A DNA stretch of 64,000 nt from positions 43,257,275 to 43,321,274 of the forward strand of contig CM067354.1 of the NCBI GenBank assembly GCA_034190875.2, in the 5' to 3' direction. The position numbers and the translations under genes were made by a program. This document shows positions 1-13,757 of this stretch, piece after piece (position 1 is the first letter of the stretch; every line of letters begins with the position of its first letter). The notes beneath the pieces are model-generated. The model was not told the DNA's origin, did not search any database, and saw only the letters and a list, made by a program, of their open reading frames with translations. This DNA is from Urechis unicinctus. Taxonomy: Eukaryota > Annelida > Polychaeta > Xenopneusta > Urechidae.

Positions 1-3000
1 TTACTGTGAATGGAATGGCCGTGTCTATAGCCTCTTCTTGATGAATCACAATCAAACAATCCATTGACTCCCTCAGAGAGCAGGGATGGGACATCTAGAG
101 ACGCCACAGAGAAAGATCGGAGATAAAAAATCTAGGGAATCATTGACTGCAATTGGTAACAATGAACAGTAAGGATGGTCTGCAAGGAAGCATTGTAATA
201 ACTTGTTTAGAACCGTGTCACTAAAATATGTTTGACAAGGCGTACAAATATTTGTGGAATATACTTTCACAATGTCAAATTGAACTTGCTCTTAAAAGGT
301 CCGTTGCCATCATAATAATACATGGTTACCAACATCAAAGTATGAAGCAAAGCTGTACGATTTATAGCGTCATATCGATTGACAACATGCCCTGCTTAAT
401 TTAATGGCATATTCGTAATCTATTCTGCAGAATCGGATATAAGTTAGGTCTATCCTTTAATACTTAATATAGAACACACCAGTCTTGCTCCCTTCAGATG
501 ACAATACTCCTAATACATTTCAACCACATCGAGCAACAGCTATTTAGCAGCAGCTTGTGAAATAACTGCTTATTTTAACTGCTTGGACAGCGGTTTCCAG
601 TACGTTCTATCCGTTTTCTGAAATACGTATTTACGTCAGACACATTCTAATTCGTCATCTCTGATGTTCTCATGCTTAACTTGTAGCGCATAATTTTCAA
701 TGCAGTCTTCTTTGTGTTACACAGCAATGCAATGTACACAATCACTTATTACGGTTCATAACTTTCGAGGTATGCATACCATACAGCTCTCTTATTTAAA
801 TATTTGTCTGTATAGCGATAAAACGCGGCCGGTTGAGCAAGAAGATAGAATGCTGGCGCTCAGCCCTAAAAAAAATAAATATTGTTAACAATGGTACTCA
901 AAGGGATACTCTGAAGCTAGGCTGGGCAGTATTTTCTCCTTTGCAATGCATGCAAGAAAATGGCTTTCATGCAATTCTATAATTAGATTCACCAGATGTT
1001 ATCAAATGCTAATACATAAATATGGCAGATAGGATTGCCTCCAGACGCTATGGCTGTCATGTGTTCACTTGGCTGATGCAAATGAATAGGGTATCACGTA
1101 AAAGGCTATTCGTCAGAGTGTACAACCTGCCATATGAGCACACCAGTGGCTGTGATGTTGTTATGTATATGCTGTCTGAATTAACCAACGCGTTGAAGAT
1201 GGTTGTTGTGAATTGTCGCCCGACCAAACAATCAAGTACAGATCATTTGCTTAGAATATCAATACATATTTAGAATTATGGTATTAATTGCGACGGCAGA
1301 AGATATCACTGTCAGCCTGTATTGGACATATGATGGCCCCTGAACACGGAGAGAAATCTTCTCCGTCAAGCCAGGTCAACAAGCAAGTATTATACTGATG
1401 ATATCTATAGTATAGTGCGATCTGTATATATGCGCTTCGTCGTAGTTTTGTGTTTATTGCGTTCATACCATACACTGCTGCACTGGTCATTGACTGCGCC
1501 GTCCTAATATTCCAGCAATATATAATGCAGAATGTCATTGTTTTGTGCACTCCTTTGAACGAGGTTTATTTCAGTTGGAATTGACAACCTCAGTTACGAC
1601 TCTGGAACGGAACTAATAAGTTTTCATAATGATGCCTTCTCTGCAGAACATGCTTAGTAATGTTTCATCACAAAAGAGAATAGTGTCGAATATAAAAGCA
1701 TAACTCAGTCTACTGCTGCACTGCCATCGCGAACCAAGCGAATCTTGGTTTCCACACGCCCATAGGCATCAATCGGATAGTAGTGTTAGTAATTGGATGC
1801 ATTTATTCATGTAGGGTAGCATAGGCTAGTCATTCGTTGTCATGCGCTATCGGAAGCCTACAGGCAAACTAGTGAAATATATCCTACTCTCTCACCTTTG
1901 TGTTGCTTCAATATTAGCGGCGAGGAGTAATTACAGTACCTCTACGAATGGGCCGGATGGAAACGCATTAAATGGCAGAGTTATACTAGGCAATAGAAGC
2001 TTGGAAATGACCTTGGAAAGCTTTGTCTTAAGCCTGCCATCTGCCCTTCTAAAATAAAAGCAGTAAGGTTGAGGGCGTCTCATTTACAACGCACGCAACC
2101 GTGTATTGTCGCTATCAACGTTCATTCAAGCATTTTATGCAATGCAACTAGCGAGGACATTGATTAACGGAACTCACAAATTCATTATGTTTGACAGATA
2201 GCCTTCCTCCGTGAATGTGGTTAGCTTACTGAGCCGCTTATGGGTAATTGGCACATTTAATTATTGTGCATGCATATTTTTTGGAAATACAAACACCTGG
2301 TCTACGTTGATATATGTTAACCTTTGTATAATCAGATTTGATGATTTCAAAGGTGTATAACATCTATGTAACGATGTAGCATTTATTCAGTGGCCATCTA
2401 TCGTGCGACATCAAAACGACTGAATTCAAATGTATTAACGAATCGACTGCAGATGGTGAGCCGAGTGTGTAGGAGTCATGAGGGAAAATATGGTAAGCCA
2501 TCAAATCAACGAATGTGTGATACCGCTTTTGCCATGATGAGATACAACAGGATCTCTCCCTGTTGTTTACGTGCTTAAACCCACCGTGAAATGCCTTACC
2601 ACTTTTATCTGGTAGATTCATTACACTGACGGAGGAGGCGATGGTGGCTGATCCCCACGCGGTCAGATATTCATCCATCTACATCGCTATCCTGACAACA
2701 GCAGTTCGGTCAAAATGCACACTCGGCGATTACTTTTGCACACTGGCAGTCATTGTTGATAGCATGTTGCTACTGCCTCTAATCACTTATATCTTAGTCC
2801 TGTCTTAACAACTACGCTATAACGTAGGGGATAAGGACAAGTGTTGGTAAGCCATGGTCGCCATTAGGAAGCGAGATACAGCGTGTGGGATGTACATATA
2901 CGAGGCTATGCTATGTTGCCAGAGGAGCTAACCAAGCCTGGACACAAAGCAAGCTGGTATCAATGTGGGCGTTCCCTTCTCTCAATCCGGCTAATCAACG

Positions 3001-4359
3001 AACCACCTTGAATATGTTAGGTTTGAGGATATGTACGAATATTTGCAGAATGTATTTGGTGGTTTGTAAGCACGGCAGATTACATTGGCACCGTCAATCG
3101 CGTCTGGTGATTGAGATGCGGGTTATTATGCATCGTCTAAGTTACACATGTGCAGATAAGTTCCGTTTAATCAACAAAAACCGAACATCGCCTTTAACTT
3201 CGGGGGTACACATTATAACACGCCTGTTGTGTAATCACAAATAGTTTTAGACGCCAGATCGAAACCCTGTTAGTTCAAGAATCGAGTATTCGTACCAAGG
3301 TTATGCTGTAAAAGTCCGCAAGTAGGGTCGGATAAAGGTTCTTATATATTCGAGGAGGCCAATCTCACGATGTATGTGGGCGTATATGGCCATTCGATTG
3401 CTAGCGTCCTTGTATTTTAAGCACATTGTCCAGTACTTTCCTTCAGACCCTTAGATATACATCATACATGGATCGCATGCGAGGATTATCTTCGGAATAT
3501 ATTTGCAGAATTCCTCTTCCGGCTGACATGGCCAATGATTGCATTCACCAGTAAGGCGAGCCGTTCTCATGACAGCGTCCTCGGGATACAGAGTTATAGG
3601 AAAACAAACCAATTGAAGATACGAATGACTATAATCAGGGTCACTTGCGACTGCGTGCATTTGGTGTAAAGCCTTATATTATAACCAGCATCGCATGAGA
3701 AACGTTGCACTGGAAGCGTTGAACTTATAATAAATATAATTCATGATAACACAATATTGTAAGTAGACATTACGAAACTCTTTACTCAGGCCTAAGTAAT
3801 ACTACCATGAACATTGAACAATGCTTCAGAATTTGCAATGAGAAGCTTTATCAACATTCTAGACCTAATTTTGGCCTATCAATTTACATAAACGATGAAC
3901 TCATCGCCTCCTCAGAATGTCGTTCGAGACACTAACCTTTATGTATAATTACGCGATGGCGTATTTTTGAGAGCTTAATAATGGGTATTATTGCATTACA
4001 TCTTCATTAATTTAGAATGTCATAAATTGGGGATACATCACACAAACTTCCTGTGCTTCATTACAACACAATTAATCAAATCCATATGACCATCATCCAC
4101 TGACTGTGTAGAATCTATAATAATAGATGTTTTGGGTCATGGCCGAACATGAGTAATCGCTGGTATCAAACATCACTGCAATGCGTTTTCCGATCAGATG
4201 TACTGACGCAATAAACGCCATAAAACGACCGTTTAGTGTTAAGAGGTCATATTGTCATAACACGCATGTACCAATGGCCTTTTTGAAAGTATACACCTTA
4301 TGGTCTGTGGTTGCACATGTTACATGAAAGGATATGTATTATGCTGTCAGCATTGTTCA
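1..4359. other. Non-coding stretch, no recognisable gene
   Basis: Frames on both strands are at most ~119 codons, lack recognisable domains, and show no EGF-exon signature (phase-1 DxDEC start, Cys-X-Gly end). I see nothing else in it. Confidence 0.6.
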
Positions 4360-4775
4360 ATTAAAAATAATGTTACATCCGCGGCCATTTTTGCATCTCC
4401 TGAGGATGATGAATACGCCCTTATATCTTTTATCTATATATATTTTGAAATATATATTTAAGCTTAAGATTAAGACATATAAAGCTTATTGAGATAACCA
4501 AGAGCCTATAAGCCATTTGCCCATGTTTTAATTCCCTTGGCATGCCGTACTGGTATTCAATTGATCATAATATTACATTCGCTGCCTTTTTCACCCCTCC
4601 CGGGGATGCTGAATTTTCCCCCTAATATATTTTGACATTTGGCAAACAATAGAACGTACTAAACATTCAGAGCGATCTGACTAATACAGTTTAAGCTCAG
4701 TGAGGTTTCCAAGAACCATTGCGCCATTTTTCGGTGTTTTAATTCCATTGGCATTCCATATCGGTTGGCACGATT
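4360..4775. repeat. Degenerate ~205-bp tandem repeat, about two units
   Basis: The stretch 4367-4425 (TACATCCGCGGCC, then GAGGATGATGAAT) is similar to 4567-4628 (TACATTCGCTGCC, then GGGGATGCTGAAT). The stretch 4485-4561 is similar to 4697-4773; both carry CCAAGA(G/A)CC, then GCCATTT, then GTTTTAATTCC and TTGGCAT. The offset is 200-212 bp. Identity is imperfect, so the array looks old. The family is unknown to me. Confidence 0.5.
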
Positions 4776-6213
4776 ATTCAAGGAAGAGAGATTACTGCAC
4801 CCTAGTTAGCAGCTGTCTTAATTTTTTGAGGTCAGCCTAAAGCTCACTCGGTTCCCTACTTTTGAACTGTAAATCAGTCAGTATTATTCGACTATTGATA
4901 CTCTAGCAGAGAATCTGTGTATCTAAACCATGCATCACAAATATGCCTATGTTCTTGCTCGTTTATTATTATATCCTACTAAAGAATTAAGGTGTGATAA
5001 CGAGATCACCCCCCCACCCCCTCACACATCTTGAGCTTGTTTATGAGTACATCAAAAACTGATTAACTGTACAATAATATTACATGCACCCTTTCGGGAA
5101 CGTTCACAAACCCTTTTTCATCATTCTGGGATTATTTTACAAGATTTTTACAGCAATACATAAAACGAGTAATTCATTACGAGGATTATCGCAACCCGTG
5201 AGCACCACTCTGGGAAATGCTCAGCCAATGATATGTACAGCTGAAACTATTGGTTACGCGTTACATTACACCTCATGGGAATGCGATTAGATCGTTAAAT
5301 GCGGACAGCAGGGTTAAATTAGCATAAAACGGCTCTTTACCCTTATTTACTGAAATATATTTAAAAGTATTCCTAAATGGTCTAAAAATTGATTAAAACA
5401 TAATGTAACTAAGGAATTCGTCATGAGCAACTAGAGGGACAAAAACCAATTATTGAGTGGTTGATGCTAAATACAACACTGACAAGTAATCTATCCAGAC
5501 TTAAGAACAATTCAATATCATTGTCATCTAAAGAGATAATTTAACATTGTCCTTAAGAGTGATGCCATACTATTGTCATCGCGTTTATTACAATGGTACA
5601 TCTGTCAAAGACAGACCTCCAGGGCACTTTGATCAAAAGAGAGACAAATTTCTGTATGGCGTGTTTGATAATCTGATCTATCAAAACAACGAGGTCGTTC
5701 AATTCTTTTGATCACATCACTAATTTAAACTGAAAAATAAATGGGATGGTTCAGTCACTGCTATGGCTCAAGGACATTTATCGAAACCAGACAATAAGGC
5801 ATTGTCACAAACAAGGCCGGCCATCTTTTCCAACCTCAATCAACTGACACCGCACCCCACCTGCTTTGTTCGATATTGAAATCGATAAATGTGTGAATTA
5901 TGATGATGCCCTATCTTATGTTGCAAATCAGCAAATGGCTTCAGCTTGATAAGGATACAGGTGATACCAAGTACACCATGCCATATCTTACTACTCTTTT
6001 TAGCGCTCATACTCGACAGTATAAAACCTTTTTGTTCTACCTTGCCATTGATAATCATTTACTTTTGAATATGTAGTATTGATATAAGTGAACAGTGAGA
6101 CAGAGTGACCAAAGATAGAAACAAACATGGCGTGCAATTGGAAACGCCAGCATGTTATCACTAATCAAGATGAGCAGAGATGCATAGCATCGACTCCTTT
6201 TTGGTGTAGGTCT
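4776..6213. other. Non-coding stretch, no recognisable gene
   Basis: No supported coding region. Near 4800 it carries one copy of a CTAGTTAGCAGCTGT motif that recurs near 10,540 and 17,642 (see findings). Confidence 0.5.
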
Positions 6214-6274
6214 CTCTCTGTCTGTCTGTCTGTCTGTCTATGTCTATATATATCTCTCTCTCTCTATCTCTCTC

Positions 6275-6322
<48 letters not shown>

Positions 6323-6336
6323 CTCTCTCTCTATGT
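6214..6336. repeat. (TCTG)n followed by (CT)n microsatellite
   Basis: Several tandem TCTG units pass into a nearly pure CT tract broken by TATC units. The Ser/Leu-rich plus-strand frame over it is a by-product of the repeat. Confidence 0.9.
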
Positions 6337-9300
6337 CTAAACATATAAGGATGGTTGTTGTGAATTTCAGGGCAGGATTATTAATAAAACAACGCTAGAA
6401 ATGTACCAAGCAAACAAATCGAGCGTTGACGCTTTATACTCTTTTTTGATAGATTTGTATGCAGTGTATTCAATGTGCACTGCTATCAAATAACCAGTTA
6501 CAACTGCTAGATAATACACGACATTTAAAGAAATCACTGGGTCTTAGTAAATATTAAAAGTCAAAACCTATATATTGGTTATCTTAGATCACAATTTCTC
6601 ATTACGTTCATTGATTAAAGCGACTATAATTTCTGCATTTATTGGAACAAGTCATATTAAATGAGCACTCTTTTCCCACATTATATAAAAAGAATAGTCT
6701 TCCTTCTCGTATTTGCAGTTTTAGGCTTTACCAGCTGGCTTCATCAGACGGCCATTGATCTATACAGGGCAGCAAAAAGGGTATACTGATTGTGCAGCTG
6801 AGGACAATGTTTATTAACCGCAAACACCACTATGAGTAATTTGTACGAATGGAAATGGCCTTTGTTGTCAGATTGACGTAGATGCTGAGCCCTGCTCTAG
6901 CCAATTTTATACTTTCAATACCTTTTTCAAACATGCACAACAAACTTGAAAACAACAAGGTGTATATAGCGTGTATTCTACACACCATGCATTATATTAC
7001 AATACTGTCTACAAAATGATATCGTAAATCGGTATGATATCGCAATGTAGGATAAGCAAAAGGGTATAGCATTGGTTACATTTTGATGAGAGTATTGCAC
7101 CAAACCGTTTTTGTTACAGCATACCCATCGAAGGAGCGCAAAGTTTGGTTGTACAGCCAACCATTCGACATATTGTAGTGAAAATGTACTACGGATAATT
7201 TGTGAAACTGTTAAGGCGTAACTCAAGAGTTCATTTTCCCTAAAATGGCTAATTGGTTCTCTGTCGCCTCCATAAGACAAATTATTCATGACCTTGCTGC
7301 CAGCTTAATATCACTCTAATAATCGTGAATAGCACCTGGTTGGTACGAAGACATTGAAGACTCCTACTGTATGTACGAATGGGCGTTTGCATGAATAATA
7401 TATCTGGGAGAGGTTTAACTACACATGTATCTGCTTCAGCTCGTCATTCAACCACCACGAAAAATACCCTCAGACAAGATGGTAAGCAAACCTTACTGTA
7501 TTCTTCCGAAAAATTCGCTGTCTGATGGAATCCAATATATGTATGATTTTCTTTTCCATTAGTGTTACCGAATATGGTTTCATTACAGTAACGTGTGAGT
7601 GCATTCATGAATCCTGTCTTTGTAACTCTTTTGAGTCTCCAATTAGGTTTCGGTTTTCGTGGACATAAGAAGCAACCAATGTTTATTGAAAACTACTTAC
7701 ATTAACAGCCACTTTACTGAGTGTGAGGGTAATAGGGTACAATGCGTCGACGCAAGTATGTTGCAATATCGTTATGTTATTGTGCTGCAATGACTTCTGA
7801 TATGCAAAATGTGATAGGGCAAGATTTATTGCCATAACTATACTGCAATCTTGTGTATATCTTGATTCTATGTTGCAGTTAATCAGCATTTATTTCAACC
7901 AATTATGCAACAACATCTTATTTAATATAGCTAAATACGCGAGTCATCTGCATATATCCACATGGTTTGTGCTTATTACTAATATGAATCACACTGTAGG
8001 CGTGAGATACTCAGCCTCATTTTACCAGTACCGTAAGCATTATAATCAATATCGACTCAATTATTAAGCGAATAGAGTGATTGCGTTTTCTGGCTTCCGT
8101 GACAATTTTGACTGATAACAGTGATTAAGTTATAGTCGTGTTTCATCCGATTATTCGTGAAAATGTAGAGAAAAACACAACCCGCCCATTCTTCCTCTCG
8201 AATTGTTTCACAGACGATGAGTCCAGGTGTTTATCGGTTTGTGCCGGACCTGTCCGTAGATGTGAATGGATCATCACAGACAAAAGCCATAAGATCGTGG
8301 GCCATCAAGTTAACAATGAACATGCCTGATATTGTACACATTCACTGTTGTAGCCAGTATAATTGCTGTATTATGTTGCATCCACTGTCACTAGCGATGC
8401 AATGTGCCTCGAATATATCACTGTGCAAACATAGTACATGTGGTTATGATCCTAATTCATAATCGAGATCATCAACTGCTTGGAAATGTTGACACCATAT
8501 GGCTTTAAAAGCACCCACCTCGGCATTACCTATAAACTGCGCTACTATATCTGCGCTTGAATAAGGTTGACGTTTCGTAATAGCGGCGGATATGATGGCA
8601 ATCGTCAGACCACTCAACAATTTCTATGATAACCACCCTCTTAATAAGGGACGAAGGAAGCACATTCAATACACTGGTATCGGTCTTTCCCGTCTGATAG
8701 CTTTTATGTCCTGTTGATGGGTCCCGTTGTTGGGTTTGGAATTATATTAACATATGGCCTTTAGACCTTTGGCTATGATATTGATCGCGGTTTTGTCAAG
8801 CATCATTCCAGCCATCGTACATTCGGTCAGTGAATACAAAAATTGTGTTAATTTGTTATATCCAACCGCCATCTGGATTACATTGTATAATCGTCGCATA
8901 ATGTCATGCGATGATGGGTGAACTGCCGTCTTTCTACATTATAGGGTCACGACCGCTGTAGACCTGTGTGTCGTAAGAGATCAATATTGATCATCTCCAG
9001 ATAAAATAAAATATGAACTCAAGATCTAAATACAAAGTGTCATCGTAACACAGGAGCATAATACATCATATACGTCTGTGAACAAAGGAATTGTCAGCGC
9101 GACACCTAGTGCCGTGCCTCTATCAATGCAACCCAGCATCATCTCCAGAAGTAGGGTTGTGCGCCATTCGCAATACTGAGAAAGAAAATATTTTTGCAAT
9201 TGCAAAACACAATAAATACATCATACCAGAAATATCGACATATTTCGCAAAAAAATAAACGCACCGGCATCACCCCTTTGGTCAGGCATCACCGTGAAGC

Positions 9301-12300
9301 AATCCACACAGAACACATAACACATTTGCCATTTCAATCAAATTAGCTTATGCTTGACCCCGGTCTTTTAGTGCCTAAACGAACGGGTTGACCGACATGC
9401 ATGGGTGGTATTGAATGTGTTTGGAGGGGCGTCCAACTATGGTTGTGATTTAGTCGGGTTTCCTCCATATCACTGATATGTGAAAGTGTTTAGGATCATG
9501 ACTGCAATTTGGCTCGGTGTTTGTCATTGATTGAATAACGTTATGATTTTGACTAATCATCCCATCCATTGATTATTAAATTTTAGTGAATGGAACTACG
9601 ATTGAATTTACCTGCTAACATCTTATTTTCTTACCTACCGCTCTTAAAACACACTTAACTCCCCAGTGGAAGCAATCATATGATGACTCAGCGAACTTTA
9701 ACATGATTTCCTTGTGGCCAATTATTGTTTGTATGCTGATGGTATCACAAAAGCTATATGGCCATTGAACCTAAATAAACAATACATTATGAATCATTTA
9801 TGAAGCGAGGTGTTCATTCCTTTCACTGTATTACTGTATCTGAGGGACGAGTGGTGGGATGTTATTTGCATGGGATGTTATTGGTACTCAATCAATGTCA
9901 ATGCCCAAGGACAGTCAAGCGCAGCAAGGACCCAAATACTTTAGTATGCGCCTTCACAAACTAATGCAATCAAACTTCCATGTCATGTTCGGCAATAAAC
10001 ACCCTCCAAATTCGCCCAATCATCAGTCAGATATTAAATGTAAAATTATCTGTACCAAATATAGCAATGTATTGAGCATTTACAATACCTCTCTGATTAG
10101 CTGCCATAAGCGCTATGTAGCGAAGTCATATAAAGGATCGATTTATGAGAAATAGTTTGTAGGTGTGCAGGTGAATAAAATATGAATCCAGCCATTGTTT
10201 TGTCTATGGTAAGCTGTGCGACCATGTGATGTGGAATCGAAATATGCACAGTAACGGAGCGTCGGACTACGAAATATCTGGTAAAAGTGGCTATTGAATT
10301 CCATTACATTCGCTATAAGGCAGTCAACGGTTACCACCCAATGACAAAGTGTATGGCTATTTGCATCAATTAACTTAGACTTTTTGTGACCTCAAACAAT
10401 AAAGGCATAGTTGGGAATATACGGCTCTACGACGAAAGGGAACTAATTGCGGAAACCACGCAGAAAATGCCATTTCCTTTGTGTTGCAAGCCTGTTCTAC
10501 TTATCGATTGGCAAGATTAATGAAGCTGGACCAGTGCCCCCTAGTCAGCAGCTGTCCAATATAGACTGATGGTTTGTAGGGCAGCCTAATGCACAAATCA
10601 TGCTCACCCTGAAGAATGCTCAGCCAATCACGTGCTATATTTCAGATTGAAGGTTTCGTCTTTGGTGATATCACATTTGCAAAGCTAGTACTGATGTCAG
10701 GATGGCTAGCAGTCGATGTAACCCGATACCACACAATCCACCAGCAGGTCGCATATCGTGTCGTTACATCATACCCTGTCCCGAATGTAAGCCATGCCCC
10801 TATAACTGGTTTGCATTGATATAACCAGTCCCGCGTAATTTGCTACTATTCATTTTAGTATAGCAAACAAAGCGTTTGTTTTGTTTATCCCCTAAGATAT
10901 CTAACAGTCACCGTTTATTCAATAACGCTAAGGTTTCCTGCTTCTAACAATGTATTCTCAACAGCAGAACACCTATCCTACCCTCTGTCGTCTGTCATTG
11001 ATGCTCCTGCCTCTCTGTGAACACAGTAACGACGATTAACCCCCCAAACTGTTGCTATTTACCGCTCGCACACGGTCATTCTACGTGTGCGCACATTCAT
11101 GCACTTTCATAGTCAGCTACAAAATCGATGCTTGCAACCAAAACACAGTGCCTGATATACTCTGTGTTGTCCCGCAGTTTCCTCTCTCATTACATTATGG
11201 TCATGTGCCAGTGGAAGAATGCTGAGGAAGGTGGATTGACATGAGTGGACGATTTGCTTGACACAACTTACACAGCCCTCGCCTCTATCTCCACGTCAAA
11301 TATTGAATACCCTCGTCAGTTAACATGCCATCATCAAATGGTATTGAGGAATGATCTTGTTGATGCTTTAACTTTTCGACGACCAAGACATGTCTACAGT
11401 TCAATACAATCCTATCTCCATGTCACCTAAAGATATCGTCTGATTAAATTTATGGTCTTTCGCCATTTTTGTGTTATGCTGTATTCCTTGGTTGCGTGTT
11501 TAATGCAATCGTTCAACTCAATTGTACCAGCCTCTCGGATTCTGATGATACAAAAGCTAATGAGTGTTCCCGCGTACTTTGAAAAGACGATATTTTGCTA
11601 TTCCGAGGTCGTTTTATTCTTTAACCATACCACAATATCCGTTCGAATGATGGATGACATGTTGTTTTCCCCCACCAATAACTCAATCAATGCCATAAAT
11701 CAAGGTCATTCACCTACAATGGACAATAAGCCATGGTCAAAATACCAGCATGCGTGTTTAATGCTGCCTTACTAAAAGAAAAAAAAAGATCAATCAAGTT
11801 CTGACAGGCTATGAATGCCAATTGGTACCGCATCCAATTAGCCATGTTGGATATCGATCTGTACGAGTGTGTGCATCTATTCATTACGGATCGGCTTACT
11901 AATGGCTCAGTATTGTTTTGGCAGGATGCGTATGTGTTATCAATGACTGTGCATTCTTAAGACTAATTCATAGTTATGTCTGGACATATGGTCGATGATA
12001 AAGTTACTCTGTTTGGTGGACAGTTGCATTAGTTGACAAATGACTTGCTGGCTGGTGTCATGCTGGCTTAACCACCATCCAACATATATATCAAATCAAA
12101 GCAGGTGAGACGATTATTTCCTCTCTTAAAATAGAAATATTTATGCCAGGGCATGGTGCTTAAATTCATGCAAAGCCTAATAGCAGTATTAAATGATCCG
12201 GCATCGGAAGTCATGATACGTTAATGACCTAGTCACAAGATACAATCGGTGTGCAAGATAATTACAAGCATTATAAGATTAGCAGATGATGTCATAACGT

Positions 12301-13020
12301 CCATTCACTGCGGTAATTCGCTGATCAGCTCGTGTAGGTGGGCTGTTTGGTTAAACAATAGTCCATAGATCAAGCGAAATACGCGTTGAAGTGTGGATGA
12401 GAGTTGAAATAAGATTGTGGAGACCTGGCAATTCCTCTTTCGATATACACAATGGGTCGACAACGTCAAGCCAAGAGCTTGTAGTTGACGATCAATATAG
12501 CGGTGCATTGCCGCCGAGCCCGCGTGTCACTGTGTAATAGGACCCGTGGCTCCCTGATCAAATACCCCACACGCGCGTTAACATCTGATACTGCTGTCGG
12601 TAATGGACAGCTTCCATTGGCAGTATCTGCTCGTCATGTACAGTCACGAATCCTGTGATGCATAAAGTGGATTATGGAAATTTAGCCCTCTTCAGGGCTG
12701 ATGTATTCATATGTAGAGCACTTCTGACCTTTTTGTTAGTTCAACATAACTGAGGAGAACTGTAACACTCGGATAGCATTATTGACGACTTCACATCGAT
12801 GCTAAACCGTAGAAACTTTCGGGTTTGTTCATTTGACCTTCGGCCTTTGGTGAGACCATATTAACCTAACTTAATAATTATACTTTAAAATGCACGCAAA
12901 AATTTAACAGTCACTATCCATTATTACAGTTGATTCACATGTATGTCATTTCATAAATCTATTCGACAAAAAATCAGTCACACCGATAAATGAACGCGCT
13001 TCATAACATTTATAGACTTT
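6337..13020. other. Non-coding stretch, no recognisable gene
   Basis: No supported coding region on either strand. The small open frames (up to ~107 codons) have no domain signature. A second copy of the CTAGTCAGCAGCTGT motif lies near 10,540. Confidence 0.5.
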
Positions 13021-13624
13021 AAATATTTATATATATACACAAGCATAGATATCCATATGCTTAAATATGACTTGAAATACATTTATATGTATATATATAG
13101 ATATACACATATATATATGTTTACATATATATTTACATTTTTATGCATAAATCGGTGTATATATGCAGAGATATATATCTTTTATATATGTGTATGCATA
13201 TTTATATATATATAAATATAAATATATATAGATATATAGATATATATATATATATAGAGATAGATATATATATATAGAGATAGACATAGATATATGTATA
13301 TATATAGAGAGTACATATATACATAGAGAGAGAGACTCTATATAGAGAGAGAGAGGGAGAGATAGATATGCATAGAGATGTATATAGAGCTATAAGGCTC
13401 TCTCTCTCTCTCTCTAGAGAGAGATAGCTTTAGAGAGAGAGAGATAGATAGAGAGAGAGAGAGATAGAGAGAGAGAGAGATAGATCTCCTATATAGATAT
13501 ATATCCCCTAGATCTCTATAGAGATATATAGATCTCTAGATATAGAGAGATCTCTATCTCTCTATCTCTCTATAGAGATCTCTCTCTCTCTCTCTATATA
13601 TATCTCTCTCTCTATCTCTATCTA

Positions 13625-13687
<63 letters not shown>

Positions 13688-13757
13688 CTATATCTCTATC
13701 TCTCTATATATATATATATCTCTATATATATATCTCTCTCTCTATATATATATATAG
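13021..13757. repeat. Compound microsatellite: (TA)n, (GA)n and (CT)n blocks
   Basis: AT-rich TATATA stretches (13,021-13,320) pass into GAGA blocks (13,321-13,490), then mixed GATCTC/TATAGA palindromic words, then a long CT block (13,556-13,680) and TA again. GA and CT blocks lie in opposite orientation around 13,490-13,560, so the two arms could pair. Confidence 0.9.

Noticed and set aside
2885-3244. 119-codon plus-strand frame
   Set aside because: No domain, no splice context, and its length is within chance for the region.
6127-6348. Ser/Leu-rich plus-strand frame
   Set aside because: Produced by the CT microsatellite.
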